NCBI RefSeq assembly: GCF_006716565.1
Contig: NZ_VFPG01000001.1
Location: 868,001-932,000, forward strand
Direction: 5' to 3'
DNA from: Nocardia bhagyanarayanae
Lineage (GTDB): Bacteria; Actinomycetota; Actinomycetes; Mycobacteriales; Mycobacteriaceae
DNA: 64,000 bases
Each line of letters opens with the position of its first letter. Position 1 is the first letter of the stretch. The notes under the pieces are model-generated. The model did not search any database. It was not told where the DNA came from and worked only from the letters and a program-made list of their open reading frames with translations. A program made the position numbers and the translations under genes. This document shows, one piece after another, positions 11,578 through 19,738 of the stretch.

Positions 11578-11740
11578 GCGTACCTCCGCCTTCGCTCCGG
11601 CCATGCGCGGACTGAGGACGGACTGCGTCCGGCAGCGCCTGCTATGCGTACCTCCGCATGCGCTCCGGCCGTGCGCGGACTGAAGACGGACTGCGTCCGG
11701 CAGCGCCTGCTACGCGTACCTCCGCATGCGCTGCGGCAGC
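11578..11740. repeat. 68-bp tandem repeat (two full copies and a remnant)
   Basis: The unit begins GCGTACCTCCGC at 11578, 11646 and 11714. Copies 1 and 2 (68 bp each) differ at about five positions. The third copy keeps the first 19 bp and then jumps to the unit's end, as if internally deleted. Each full unit contains GGACG-N5-CGTCC, a small hairpin. The array begins directly after the hsaB stop and ends at the stop of the convergent oxidoreductase gene, so it could act as a terminator or be a replication-slippage product. Confidence 0.85.
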
Positions 11741-11741
11741 G

Positions 11742-12500
11742 TCAGAAGTAGGCGTTCCCCTGGTCGGCGCTGACGAACTGCGCCCACTTCTGGGTGCCGT
11801 CGGTGTGGTCGGGGCAGGTGTTCCGGCCCTCGCGGAACGCCCGCGCCACCTCGCCCGGCGCGGGTACGCGGACAACCCTGCGCGGTCGGGACCTGATCGT
11901 GCGCCATGTGTCGGCGAGTTCGCCCAGCGTCAGCACCTCGGGGCCACCGAAATCGGGGGCGCGGCCGAGTGGCGGGCCCTGGATCAGTTCGGCGGCACGT
12001 GCCGCCACGTCCGTCGCGGCGACCGGCTGGAACCGGAAGTCGGTGGGCAGCGGCGCGATCGGGAGCCGTTCCACGCCGTACAGGACCGACGCGATCAGCT
12101 CGTGGAACTGGGTCGCGCGCAGAATCGTATGCGGCACAGAGCTTTCCGTTATGAGCTGTTCGCAGGCGAGCTTGTTGCGGTAGTACCGGAACGGGATGCG
12201 GTCGATGCCGACGATCGAGACGTACAGCAGGTGGCCGACGTCCGTGGCGGCCGCGAGCAGATTGCGGGTCTGCTCGATGTCGGGCCCGCCGAACTTACGG
12301 AAGTCCGAGGCCGCGTGCACGATGGCGTCCACGCCGTCCACCGCCTCCGCGACACCCTCACCGGTCCGCAGATCGCCCACGTGCGTGCCCGCGCCCGGCC
12401 GGCGCGAGAGAACTCGCACCGCATGCCCCTCCCGGCGAAGCAGCGCGACGATGTGCCTGCCCAGCGCCCCGGTTCCTCCGGCGACAAGAATGTTACCCAT
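11742..12500 (-). CDS. NmrA-like/atypical SDR NAD(P)-binding protein
   Basis: A 252-aa Rossmann protein with GGTGALGRHIVALL (residues about 7-20) and an atypical short-chain dehydrogenase layout (NAD(P)H-binding family; HAASDFRKFGGPD; LYVSIVGIDRIPFRYYRNKLACE, with Tyr and Lys in the active-site region). ATG 12500 is chosen over the longer frame because the Rossmann strand begins three residues later. It diverges from a YdeI-like gene with the shared 15-bp palindrome between them. Substrate unknown. Confidence 0.8.
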   Translation of the reverse strand: MGNILVAGGTGALGRHIVALLRREGHAVRVLSRRPGAGTHVGDLRTGEGVAEAVDGVDAIVHAASDFRKFGGPDIEQTRNLLAAATDVGHLLYVSIVGIDRIPFRYYRNKLACEQLITESSVPHTILRATQFHELIASVLYGVERLPIAPLPTDFRFQPVAATDVAARAAELIQGPPLGRAPDFGGPEVLTLGELADTWRTIRSRPRRVVRVPAPGEVARAFREGRNTCPDHTDGTQKWAQFVSADQGNAYF

Positions 12501-12568
12501 GAGTAACTGATACTCCCTCCTGGTCGCACACCACAAGTGCCGCGACTTGCGAGTCGGATTACAAAACT

Positions 12569-12583
12569 GCTCAATTGGTGAGC
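12569..12583. promoter_or_regulatory. 15-bp palindrome GCTCA-N5-TGAGC (copy 2)
   Basis: GCTCAATTGGTGAGC lies between the divergent NmrA-like and YdeI-like genes. It differs from the copy at 4630-4644 only in the central bases, with identical arms. Candidate operator for an unidentified repressor. Confidence 0.5.
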
Positions 12584-12637
12584 ACTTATGCGCGGAGGAT
12601 CAGAGGGAGAAACCATCCCAGCACCTCGGAGACCACC

Positions 12638-13210
12638 ATGAACCAGCTCGACGGCACCGAGATCCTCGACCTCAGCGACCCCGCCGAGTGGGAGTCCTGG
12701 CTGGCCGCCAACCACGGCCGGTCGAGCGGCGTCTGGCTGAGGATCGCCAAGAAGAACGCGGCGAGCGCCACTATCACCATCGGCGAGGCGCTCGACGGCG
12801 CGCTCTGCTACGGCTGGATCGACAGCCACCGCCGCGCGCTCGATGCCGACCACTACCTACAGCGCTACTCGCCGCGTCGCCCGAAAAGCCCGTGGTCGCA
12901 GGTCAATGTCGACAAGGTGGCGGCGTTGACCGTCGCGGGCCGGATGCGCGAACCCGGCTTGGCCGCCGTTCGCGCGGCGCGAGCGGACGGCCGCTGGTCC
13001 GCCGCCTACGAACGGCAGCGCACCGCGACCATCCCCGACGATCTGAGCGCGGCGCTGGACCGGAACCCGCGAGCGCGCGGGCGGTTCGATCAGCTCGGCC
13101 GCACCGGGCAGTACGCGCTGTTCCTGCGGTTGATGAAGGCACGCAGCGAGAGCGAACGCGCCGCGCGACTGCGGCAGATGGTCGAAGAACTCGACCGCGG
13201 CGCAAGCTGA
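12638..13210 (+). CDS. YdeI/OmpD-associated family protein
   Basis: A 190-aa protein of the YdeI family: EWESWLAANHGRSSGVWLRI near the N-terminus, the conserved EALDGALCYGWIDSHRR, and YSPRRPKSPWSQVN. The C-terminal half is a helical bundle. ATG 12638 is used, with CTCGGAG upstream; the longer frame starts next to the palindrome. These small cytosolic proteins have no established biochemical function, and some are linked to stress or antimicrobial-peptide resistance. It converges on the TetR gene with 8 bp between stops. Confidence 0.85.
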   Translation: MNQLDGTEILDLSDPAEWESWLAANHGRSSGVWLRIAKKNAASATITIGEALDGALCYGWIDSHRRALDADHYLQRYSPRRPKSPWSQVNVDKVAALTVAGRMREPGLAAVRAARADGRWSAAYERQRTATIPDDLSAALDRNPRARGRFDQLGRTGQYALFLRLMKARSESERAARLRQMVEELDRGAS

Positions 13211-13218
13211 TCCGCGCG

Positions 13219-13773
13219 TCACCGTTCGAGGAGGAACGCCGAGGCCAAGGCGACTACTTCGCGGCGACTGCGGGGGCCGTGGTCGGCGGCGAGCAGGTGT
13301 TTGCCGACCGCGAGGCTGAAGGCGAGCATGCTGCGGGCCTCGATCTCGTCGGGGTCGGAGCAGTAGGTGCCGAACAGTTCGCGGAGATACGCCATGCGTT
13401 CGTTGTCCACCCGGCGCAGGCGCTCGGCGACCGCCTCGTCGCGGCGCGCCCAGTCGCGCACGGCCAGGTCGATCGGCCGGAGGCGGTCGTCGGAGAAGGT
13501 GAGCAGGCCGGCGCGCTGGATCTTGGTGCGGGCGTCGCCGCCCTCCTGTTCGACCCGCTCGACCACCGCGCGGGTGCTCTCCCGCTCCCAGGTGTCGAGC
13601 ATTTCCTCCAGCAGGGCGTTGCGGTCGGCGAAGTGCCCGTAGAACCCGCCCTTGGTGACGCCGAGCGCGGCGGCGATGCTCTCGACGCGCACGGCGTCGG
13701 GGCCGCCCGCCGCCAGGGCGGCGAGTCCCTGCTCGACCCACCGGCTGCGGGGTGTGCGTGTGACGGCGACCAT
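13219..13773 (-). CDS. TetR/AcrR-family transcriptional regulator
   Basis: A 184-aa TetR regulator. The helix-turn-helix is at residues about 25-50 (VESIAAALGVTKGGFYGHFADRN is the recognition region). The C-terminal part resembles the TetR_C domain that carries the RDWARRDEAVAERLRRVDNER stretch. The start is ATG 13773. It diverges from a DUF2867 gene with two clear palindromes in between. The much longer minus-strand reading frame extending to 15024 is antisense to the two genes upstream and is ignored. Confidence 0.85.
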   Translation of the reverse strand: MVAVTRTPRSRWVEQGLAALAAGGPDAVRVESIAAALGVTKGGFYGHFADRNALLEEMLDTWERESTRAVVERVEQEGGDARTKIQRAGLLTFSDDRLRPIDLAVRDWARRDEAVAERLRRVDNERMAYLRELFGTYCSDPDEIEARSMLAFSLAVGKHLLAADHGPRSRREVVALASAFLLER

Positions 13774-13830
13774 GCCACCAGTATCGCCGAGGGTGTCGAC
13801 ACCGGGGGCGCGGCGGTCTACGATCGATAA

Positions 13831-13846
13831 TATACGGCTACGTATA
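13831..13846. promoter_or_regulatory. TATACG-N4-CGTATA palindrome, candidate TetR operator
   Basis: A perfect inverted repeat with 6-bp arms, 57 bp upstream of the TetR start, in the promoter shared with the DUF2867 gene. Size and symmetry fit TetR-family operators; autoregulation is inferred. Confidence 0.6.
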
Positions 13847-13852
13847 GATGAG

Positions 13853-13874
13853 ATTACCTGCCGCGCAAGGTAAT
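13853..13874. promoter_or_regulatory. ATTACCT-N8-AGGTAAT inverted repeat
   Basis: A perfect inverted repeat with 7-bp arms, 7 bp from the TATACG palindrome and 31 bp upstream of the DUF2867 start. It could be a second operator or a 5' UTR hairpin. Confidence 0.5.
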
Positions 13875-13905
13875 TGATGCTGCGCGTCCAACGGAGGAGG
13901 CCGAT

Positions 13906-14520
13906 ATGACGACTCCCTATCCTGTCCCGACAGCGAGGCACGAAGGGAAGATCCCCGACACCGAGCACACCGAGCGACCGTGGCGCATCCACGAGATCGC
14001 CCCCGAGTTCGAGCTGTACGACGTGTGGGCGCTGCCGACGCCGGGCGGTCCCGACGATCTCCCGCGGCTGGTCCGGCTCATCACGACCGGCGACGACACC
14101 CCGCAACCGCTGGCATTCCGGGTCCTGTTCGACATTCGCTGGAAACTGGGCGCGCTGCTCGGCTGGGACGGCCCCGACTCCGGCGTCGGCGCGCGCGTCA
14201 CCTCGCTGCGCGAGCGGCTGCCCGACGATCTGCGCGCCGGGCCGCGTGGACCCGACACCGAGAACTTCCCGTTCACCTCGGTGTATCTCACCGAGAACGA
14301 ATGGGCCGCCGAGATGGCCAACCGCACCGTCCACACCGTGATGCACATCGGTTGGGTGCCCGACGGTTCCGGTTACCGGGGGCAGATGGCCGTGCTCGTC
14401 AAGCCGAACGGGCTGTTCGGCAAGGTGTACATGGCCGCGATCGCGCCCTTCCGGTACACGCTGGTGTACCCGGCGCTGATGCGCATCTTCGAGCGCGGCT
14501 GGCAGCGGCAGCCCGCGTAG
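13906..14520 (+). CDS. DUF2867 family protein
   Basis: A 204-aa DUF2867-type protein. Diagnostic segments are EFELYDVWALPTPGG, a RWKLGALLGWD motif and the C-terminal FGKVYMAAIAPFRYTLVYPALM, typical of a family often found fused to or beside NAD(P)-binding oxidoreductases. ATG 13906 is preceded by GGAGG. It diverges from the TetR gene, which probably regulates it. Biochemical function unknown. Confidence 0.8.
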   Translation: MTTPYPVPTARHEGKIPDTEHTERPWRIHEIAPEFELYDVWALPTPGGPDDLPRLVRLITTGDDTPQPLAFRVLFDIRWKLGALLGWDGPDSGVGARVTSLRERLPDDLRAGPRGPDTENFPFTSVYLTENEWAAEMANRTVHTVMHIGWVPDGSGYRGQMAVLVKPNGLFGKVYMAAIAPFRYTLVYPALMRIFERGWQRQPA

Positions 14521-14602
14521 CCGCAGTCGGCGGAATCGCGGCGGGCGGCCGGCTGTTCGTAAGGGTTCGTACCAGCAACCCGATTCCTCGGAGGTTTCGC
14601 CC

Positions 14603-15373
14603 GTGCACGCCAATAACTCTCGTTTCGACGACAAGATCGCCCTGGTCACGGGCGGCACCAGCGGGATCGGACTCGCGGCCGCCCGTCGCCTGCTCGACGA
14701 GGGCGCGCGGGTGATCGTCACCGGCCGCGACAAGACCCGCCTGGACGCGGCCGTCGAAGAACTGGGCGGCGGCGAACGGCTTCTCGGAATCCGCAGTGAC
14801 GTAGCGGAACTCGGCGACATCGACGCGCTGACGGACACGATCCGCGAGCGCCACGGTCGCCTCGACGTGCTCTTCGCCAACGCGGGCATCGCCGCCTTCC
14901 AGCCGACCACCGACATCACCGAGGACGAGTTCGACCGCGTCGTCGGCATCAACTTCAAGGGCGTCTTCTTCACCGTCCAGAAGACCCTCCCCTTGCTCGC
15001 CGACGAGGCGGCCATCGTCGTCAACGCCTCCTGGGCCCTGCACCGCGGCGTCCCCGGCGCCTCCCTCTACTCCGCCACCAAGGCCGCCGTGCACAACCTC
15101 ACCCGCACCCTCGCCGCCGAACTGGCCCCGAGGAAGATCCGCGTCAACTCCGTCAGCCCCGGCTACATCGAGACCCCCTCCTACCGCGACAACGTCTCCC
15201 CCGAAGCCAAAGCCGCCGCCATCACCGCCGTCGCCGCCGGCCGCCTCGGCACCCCAGAGGACATCGCCGACGCCGTAGCCTTCCTCGCCTCCCACGAAGC
15301 CTCCTACATCAACGGCCAAGACCTCCTCGTCGACGGCGGCCTCATCACCGCCATCCCCGACCGCATGCTGTAG
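14603..15373 (+). CDS. SDR-family oxidoreductase
   Basis: A 256-aa classical short-chain dehydrogenase: the TGGTSGIGLAAARRL cofactor motif (residues about 16-30), an ANAGIA motif, and the C-terminal region ending INGQDLLVDGGL. The active-site Tyr-x-x-x-Lys is in YSATKAAV. It starts at GTG 14603 behind a GGAGG. It resembles stand-alone NAD(P)-dependent dehydrogenases or glucose/3-oxoacyl reductases; the substrate is not predictable. A strong terminator hairpin follows. Confidence 0.85.
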   Translation: MHANNSRFDDKIALVTGGTSGIGLAAARRLLDEGARVIVTGRDKTRLDAAVEELGGGERLLGIRSDVAELGDIDALTDTIRERHGRLDVLFANAGIAAFQPTTDITEDEFDRVVGINFKGVFFTVQKTLPLLADEAAIVVNASWALHRGVPGASLYSATKAAVHNLTRTLAAELAPRKIRVNSVSPGYIETPSYRDNVSPEAKAAAITAVAAGRLGTPEDIADAVAFLASHEASYINGQDLLVDGGLITAIPDRML

Positions 15374-15383
15374 AAGCACAGGG

Positions 15384-15422
15384 GCCGACGCCCGGTTCGA
15401 CCGATGCGAGCCGGGCGTCGGC
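15384..15422 (+). terminator. 12-bp-stem terminator hairpin
   Basis: GCCGACGCCCGG pairs perfectly with CCGGGCGTCGGC across a 15-nt loop, 10 bp after the SDR stop codon. No U tract is present. Confidence 0.75.
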
Positions 15423-15469
15423 GTGCGGTCCGGTTGGATTCGTGGTCAGGGGGTCGTGCGTGGGTTAAT

Positions 15470-15485
15470 ATAAGTACAAACTTAT
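15470..15485. promoter_or_regulatory. ATAAGT-N4-ACTTAT, candidate ArsR operator
   Basis: A perfect 6+4+6 palindrome 14 bp upstream of the SRPBCC gene start, overlapping the expected promoter. ArsR-family operators are typically A/T-rich imperfect palindromes at this position, and the second gene of the pair encodes an ArsR protein. Autoregulation is inferred. Confidence 0.6.
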
Positions 15486-15499
15486 CGAAGGAGGTTGGT

Positions 15500-16156
15500 A
15501 TGCCCTTGTTGACGGATCCCGCGGGGATCGCCGGGCTGGTGGTTCGGGAGGTTCGGACCGGGGAGCGGGGTGGGGAGGTTACGCGGATCGCGGTGGCGCG
15601 GCGGAGTTATCCGACGGATCAGGCGGATCTGTGGGACGCGTTGACGAATGGGGAGCGGATTCCGCGGTGGTTCCTGCCGGTGAGCGGGAATCTGGAGCTG
15701 GGCGGGAAGTACCAGCTCGAGGGGAACGCGAGCGGGGTGATCGAGGAATGCGAGGCGCCGCGGCGGTTCGCGGTGACGTGGGAGATGGGGCCGCAGGTTT
15801 CGTGGCTGGCGGTGACGTTGACCGCGAGCGAGGACGGGACGGTGCTCGAGCTCGAGCACGAAGCGCCGGTCGATCCCGAGTTCTGGGAGCAGTACGGCCC
15901 GGGGGCCGTGGGTGTCGGCTGGGATCTCGCGCTGCTGGGACTTGGCCTGCACGTGGAGTCTTCGGCGGCGCTGGATCCGGCCGAGGTGCTGACTTTCCAC
16001 ACCACTCCCGAGGGTGTGGAATTCATCAGGCGGGCCGCCAACGGGTGGGCGGACGCGGCGGTCGCCGACGGCGACGACCCGACCGCGGCGATCACGGCCG
16101 CGGACCAGACGGTGACCTTCTACACCACCGAGCCCGAGGACGGCGCCGGGTCCTGA
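15500..16156 (+). CDS. SRPBCC / AHSA1-type domain protein
   Basis: A 218-aa START-like protein of the AHSA1 branch. The family pattern is visible in DLWDALTNGERIPRWFLPVSG, the following LGGKYQLEGN and the VTWEMG stretch. These are single-domain hydrophobic-pocket proteins of unknown ligand. ATG 15500 has a GAAGGAGG site. It is coupled to the ArsR gene (TGATG), a very common AHSA1-ArsR pairing. The N-terminal two thirds have unusually G-rich, 'GGGG'-biased codons relative to the neighbours. Confidence 0.85.
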   Translation: MPLLTDPAGIAGLVVREVRTGERGGEVTRIAVARRSYPTDQADLWDALTNGERIPRWFLPVSGNLELGGKYQLEGNASGVIEECEAPRRFAVTWEMGPQVSWLAVTLTASEDGTVLELEHEAPVDPEFWEQYGPGAVGVGWDLALLGLGLHVESSAALDPAEVLTFHTTPEGVEFIRRAANGWADAAVADGDDPTAAITAADQTVTFYTTEPEDGAGS

Positions 16157-16554
16157 TGGTCGCTTCTCCGGCGAGGATCTTCGAGGCGCTCGGCGATCCG
16201 ATCCGCCGCTACATCCTCGAGCTGGTCGCGGTCGAGGAGCAGCCCGCGGGCGCGCTCGTCGCGGCCGTGCAACAGCGCGCCGCCATCTCCCAGCCCGGCG
16301 TCTCCCAGCATCTCAAGGTGCTGCGCGACGCCGGGTTGGTGAGCGTGCGCGCCGAGGGCACACGTCGCCTGTACGCGCTCGACGCCGCCGGTCTGGACGC
16401 GGCCCGCGCCTGGCTGACCGCGTTGACCGAACCGCTGCACCAGTTCGCCCAGCCCCTCGATGCCCTCGCCACGGAAATCGCCCGCGGCAAACGGGCCCGG
16501 CGCACCGCCGAGCCGCCGGTCGAGCAGGCGGACAGGAACGCCCGCGGCGCCTGA
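16156..16554 (+). CDS. ArsR-family winged-helix regulator
   Basis: A 132-aa ArsR/SmtB-fold regulator. FEALGDPIRRYILELV opens the winged helix, and QPGVSQHLKVLRDAGLVSVRAEGTRR is split between the recognition helix and the wing. No metal-binding Cys motif is present, so it is probably not a metal sensor. It is translationally coupled to the SRPBCC gene, with the candidate operator upstream of both. Confidence 0.88.
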   Translation: MVASPARIFEALGDPIRRYILELVAVEEQPAGALVAAVQQRAAISQPGVSQHLKVLRDAGLVSVRAEGTRRLYALDAAGLDAARAWLTALTEPLHQFAQPLDALATEIARGKRARRTAEPPVEQADRNARGA

Positions 16555-16615
16555 CCGAATCCATGGACACACCATGGCCGCGGCGGCTTGCGGGCTGCTC
16601 GAGAAGCGCTCCGGA

Positions 16616-16762
16616 TCAGAAAGCGATGAAGAGGATCTCGTCGCGCGAGTACTCGTGTCCGGGGTGCTTCTCCGCGAGGTGCGCCTGGGTCTTGGCGACG
16701 AGATCGTCCTCGTCGGCGCCGACGATGGACTCACCGCAGGGGCAGTTCAGGTTTCGCTTCAT
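16616..16762 (-). CDS. DUF1059 family microprotein (48 aa)
   Basis: A 48-aa reading frame too short for ordinary ORF filters. It starts MKRNLNCPCGESIVGADEDD and ends with HPGHEYSRDEILFIAF. The N-terminal C-P-C-G followed by an acidic segment, and the later H-x-x-x-x-H-P-G-H, are the signature of DUF1059 proteins, probable small metal-binding domains. ATG 16762 has an AGGACG ribosome site. It lies 51 bp downstream of the methyltransferase gene on the same strand. Confidence 0.8.
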   Translation of the reverse strand: MKRNLNCPCGESIVGADEDDLVAKTQAHLAEKHPGHEYSRDEILFIAF

Positions 16763-16813
16763 TGTTCGTCCTAGGTCGCGGTCGGCGGGCCGCCGGCCGA
16801 AGGGATGGTGGTA

Positions 16814-17620
16814 TCAGGGCTTCCGGGCCAGACCGGCGACGATCAGCTGCTCCCAGACGGTGAGCTCGCGAACGGCGGTCGGTCCGGTGACGGGCTCGGG
16901 CCGCCACTGCGTGACGGGGACGATACCGGGTTCCAAGATCTCGAGATCACCGAAGAGTTCCGCGATCTCCTCGTCGGTGCGCCACCGGCCGCGGCCGAAG
17001 GTGGACTGCAACTTCTGCTCCACCGCTTCGGTTTCCGCGTTGTGCCCGGACCGGAAGTGCGAGATGAAGACCGCGCTGCCGGAGGGGATCTGGTCGGTCC
17101 AGAAACGAACGATGTCCGCCGGGTTCTCGTCGTCGTTGAGGTGGTGCAGGATGGCGCTGAAAACGACGGCGACCGGCTGCTCGAAATCGATCAGCCGGAT
17201 GACGTCGGGATGCTCGCGAATTCCCTTCGCGTCGCGGACGTCGGCCTGGATGACGACCGTCCGATCGTCGGCCTCCAGCAGCGCGCGCCCGTGCGCGAGG
17301 ACGATCGGATCGTTGTCGATGTAGACGACTTTGGCGTCCGGTGCGTGCCGCTGCGCGACCTGGTGCACGTTGTCGGCGGTCGGCAGACCGCTGCCCAGGT
17401 CGATGAACTGCCGCAGGCCCGCCTTGGCGAGCTCGCCGACGGCGCGGACCAGCACCTCGCGGTTGGAGGTCGCGATGACCACCGAACCGGGAAGATTGAT
17501 CTTGAAGTGGTCGCCGATCTCCTGATCGACCGGGTAGTAGTCCTTACCGCCGAGCAGGTAGTCGTAGACCCGAGCGATGCTCGGCTTGGACGGATCTATC
17601 ACGTTCGAGCTATCGGACAC
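16814..17620 (-). CDS. SAM-dependent methyltransferase, DUF574 (methyltransf_19) family
   Basis: A 268-aa protein of the actinobacterial S-adenosylmethionine methyltransferase family PF04672. The N-terminus PSIARVYDYLLGGKDYYPVD, the SAM-site segment FIDLGSGLPTADNVHQ and VVYIDNDPIVLAHGRALL are diagnostic. GTG 17620 (VSDSSNVIDPSKP) is preferred, with GGGGG upstream; an in-frame start at 17659 would add 13 residues. Methyl acceptor unknown. These paralogues are numerous in Streptomyces and Nocardia. Confidence 0.85.
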   Translation of the reverse strand: MSDSSNVIDPSKPSIARVYDYLLGGKDYYPVDQEIGDHFKINLPGSVVIATSNREVLVRAVGELAKAGLRQFIDLGSGLPTADNVHQVAQRHAPDAKVVYIDNDPIVLAHGRALLEADDRTVVIQADVRDAKGIREHPDVIRLIDFEQPVAVVFSAILHHLNDDENPADIVRFWTDQIPSGSAVFISHFRSGHNAETEAVEQKLQSTFGRGRWRTDEEIAELFGDLEILEPGIVPVTQWRPEPVTGPTAVRELTVWEQLIVAGLARKP

Positions 17621-17726
17621 GTTCGCACCCCCGACTCGCCGGACATTGTCTCCGCCCAATACTAGGAGACGCCCGCCTGCCCTGACGTCCGACTACCAAG
17701 GACCCCAGTCGAATTCGCCGACCGGC

Positions 17727-17762
17727 GATCCGGCCCGCGGGACCACCCGCGCGGGCCGGATC
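17727..17762 (-). terminator. Terminator of the hsaE-G-F operon
   Basis: GATCCGGCCCGCG pairs perfectly over 13 bp with CGCGGGCCGGATC across a 10-nt loop, 7 bp beyond the hsaF stop on the minus strand. No U tract. Confidence 0.75.
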
Positions 17763-17769
17763 GCACAGC

Positions 17770-18807
17770 TCAGGCGGAAACCGCGGCCTGCTCCCGCTGC
17801 AATTCCAGCGCGATGTCGATGAGCTGGTCCTCTTGACCGCCCACGAGCTTGCGCTTGCCTGCGCGGACAAGCATCTCGGCGGCGGAAACGCCGTAGCGTT
17901 CGGCCTGGCGCTCGGCGTGCTTGAGGAAGCTCGAGTACACGCCCGCGTAGCCCATCATCAGGGCCTGGCGGTCCAGCAGGCATTCCTGCGGCATGGCCGG
18001 GCGGACGACGTCCTCCGCGGCGTCGGCGATGGCGAAGAAATCGATGCCGGTCTTGATGCCCAGCTTGTCGCAGACGCCGACTAGCGCCTCGACCGGCGTA
18101 TTACCCGCGCCCGCACCGAAACGCCGTGCGCTGCCGTCGATCTGGGTGGCACCGGCGCGAATGGCGTAGATGGAGTTGGCCACCGCGAGATCGAGGTTCT
18201 CGTGACCGTGGAAACCGACCTGCGCGTCGTTGCCGAGCTCCGCGACCACCGCCGCGACACGATCGGAAACCTGTTCCAGGACAAGGGCTCCCGCCGAGTC
18301 GACGATGTACACGCACTGGCACCCGGCGTCGGCCATGATGCGCGCCTGCTTGGCCAGCACCTCCGGCGGCTGGGTGTGCGACATCATCAGGAAGCCGACG
18401 GTTTCCAGCCCGAGTTCGCGGGCCAGGCCGAAGTGCTGGATGGAGACGTCGGCCTCGGTGCAGTGGGTGGCGATGCGGCAGATGGACGCGCCGTTGTCCT
18501 GCGAGACCTTGATGTCTTCCTTGACGCCGACGCCCGGCAGCATGAGCACCGCGATCTTGGCCTGCTTGGCCGTCTGGGCGGCGATCGTAACCAGTTCCTG
18601 CTCGGGGGTTTTGGAGAACCCGTAGTTGAACGAGGAACCGCCGAGCCCGTCACCGTGGGTCACCTCGATGACCGGAACGCCCGCGCCGTCGAGCGCGGCG
18701 ACGATGTCACGCACCTCGGTGGCGGTGAACTGGTGGCGCTTGTGGTGCGAGCCGTCGCGCAGCGAGGTGTCGGTGACGCGGATGTCGAGTTCTGCTGAGT
18801 AAGCCAT
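17770..18807 (-). CDS. hsaF: 4-hydroxy-2-oxovalerate/-hexanoate aldolase HsaF
   Basis: A 345-aa DRE-TIM metal-dependent aldolase that splits 4-hydroxy-2-oxohexanoate into pyruvate and propanal. The N-terminal [15 protein letters not shown] carries the catalytic Arg and metal Asp, and [15 protein letters not shown] carries metal-binding histidines. It forms a channelling complex with the acylating dehydrogenase HsaG, encoded 12 bp upstream. Length is normal (about 340 aa). Confidence 0.95.
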   Translation of the reverse strand: MAYSAELDIRVTDTSLRDGSHHKRHQFTATEVRDIVAALDGAGVPVIEVTHGDGLGGSSFNYGFSKTPEQELVTIAAQTAKQAKIAVLMLPGVGVKEDIKVSQDNGASICRIATHCTEADVSIQHFGLARELGLETVGFLMMSHTQPPEVLAKQARIMADAGCQCVYIVDSAGALVLEQVSDRVAAVVAELGNDAQVGFHGHENLDLAVANSIYAIRAGATQIDGSARRFGAGAGNTPVEALVGVCDKLGIKTGIDFFAIADAAEDVVRPAMPQECLLDRQALMMGYAGVYSSFLKHAERQAERYGVSAAEMLVRAGKRKLVGGQEDQLIDIALELQREQAAVSA

Positions 18808-18819
18808 GGGTAACGCTCC

Positions 18820-19728
18820 TTACACCCGGGTCGAGCTGATCTGCTGTGCCATGACCTCGCCGACCTTGGTGGCCGCGGCGGTCATGATGTCGAGGTTGCC
18901 CGCGTACGGGGGCAGGAAGTCGCCCGCGCCCTCGACCTCGACGAAGACCGAGACCTTCGCCAGGCCGCCGGAAACCACCGACGGCTCGTCGAACTGCGGT
19001 TCGTTGAGCAGGCGATAGCCGGGCACGTACTGCTGGATGTCGGCGACCATCCGGTGGACGGAGTCGGCGATCGCGTCGGTGTCGGCGTCCTCCGGGATGG
19101 CGCAGAAGATGGTGTCGCGCATGATCATCGGCGGCTCGGCCGGGTTCAGGATGATGATCGCCTTGCCGCGCTCGGCGCCGCCGATGGTCTCCACGCCGCG
19201 ACTGGTGGTCTTGGTGAACTCGTCGATGTTGGCGCGGGTGCCCGGACCGGCGGACACCGACGACACCGAGGCGACGATCTCGGCGTACGGCACCGGCACG
19301 ACGCGCGACACCGCCGCGACGATCGGGATGGTGGCCTGGCCGCCGCAGGTGATCATGTTGACGTTCGGCGCGTCCAGGTTGGCGCCGAGGTTCACCGGCG
19401 GCACCACGGCCGGACCCACCGCTGCCGGGGTGAGGTCCACCGCGCGGATGCCCGCCTCGGCGTACTTCGGCGCGGCGGCGCGGTGCACGTAGGCCGAGGT
19501 GGCCTCGAAGACCAGGTCCGGCAGCTCGGACTGCCCGAGCAACCAGTCGACGCCCTCGTGCGAGGTCTCCAGCCCGAGCCCGCGGGCGCGCTTCAGGCCC
19601 TCGCTCTCCGGATCGATGCCGATCATCCAGCGCGGCTCGATGACATCCGAGCGCAGCAGCTTGTAGAGCAGATCGGTGCTGATGTTGCCGGACCCGACGA
19701 TCGCGGCGGTGACGGTCCCGTTGGACAC
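18820..19728 (-). CDS. hsaG: Acylating acetaldehyde/propanal dehydrogenase HsaG
   Basis: A 302-aa NAD+- and CoA-dependent aldehyde dehydrogenase (BphJ/HsaG type) that converts the propanal from HsaF to propionyl-CoA. The cofactor motif is [18 protein letters not shown] (residues about 10-27), and the nucleophile is Cys128 in [12 protein letters not shown]. It lies between hsaE and hsaF with gaps of 10 and 12 bp. Confidence 0.95.
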   Translation of the reverse strand: MSNGTVTAAIVGSGNISTDLLYKLLRSDVIEPRWMIGIDPESEGLKRARGLGLETSHEGVDWLLGQSELPDLVFEATSAYVHRAAAPKYAEAGIRAVDLTPAAVGPAVVPPVNLGANLDAPNVNMITCGGQATIPIVAAVSRVVPVPYAEIVASVSSVSAGPGTRANIDEFTKTTSRGVETIGGAERGKAIIILNPAEPPMIMRDTIFCAIPEDADTDAIADSVHRMVADIQQYVPGYRLLNEPQFDEPSVVSGGLAKVSVFVEVEGAGDFLPPYAGNLDIMTAAATKVGEVMAQQISSTRV

Positions 19729-19738
19729 GACAGGCCTC

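Noticed and set aside
13774..15024. Long minus-strand frame upstream of the TetR gene
   Set aside because: Antisense to the DUF2867 and SDR genes, which have clear family motifs; it also runs through both promoter palindromes.
16561..16577. CCATGG-N5-CCATGG inverted repeat after the ArsR gene
   Set aside because: A six-base stem in a short convergent gap; too weak to call a terminator or operator.
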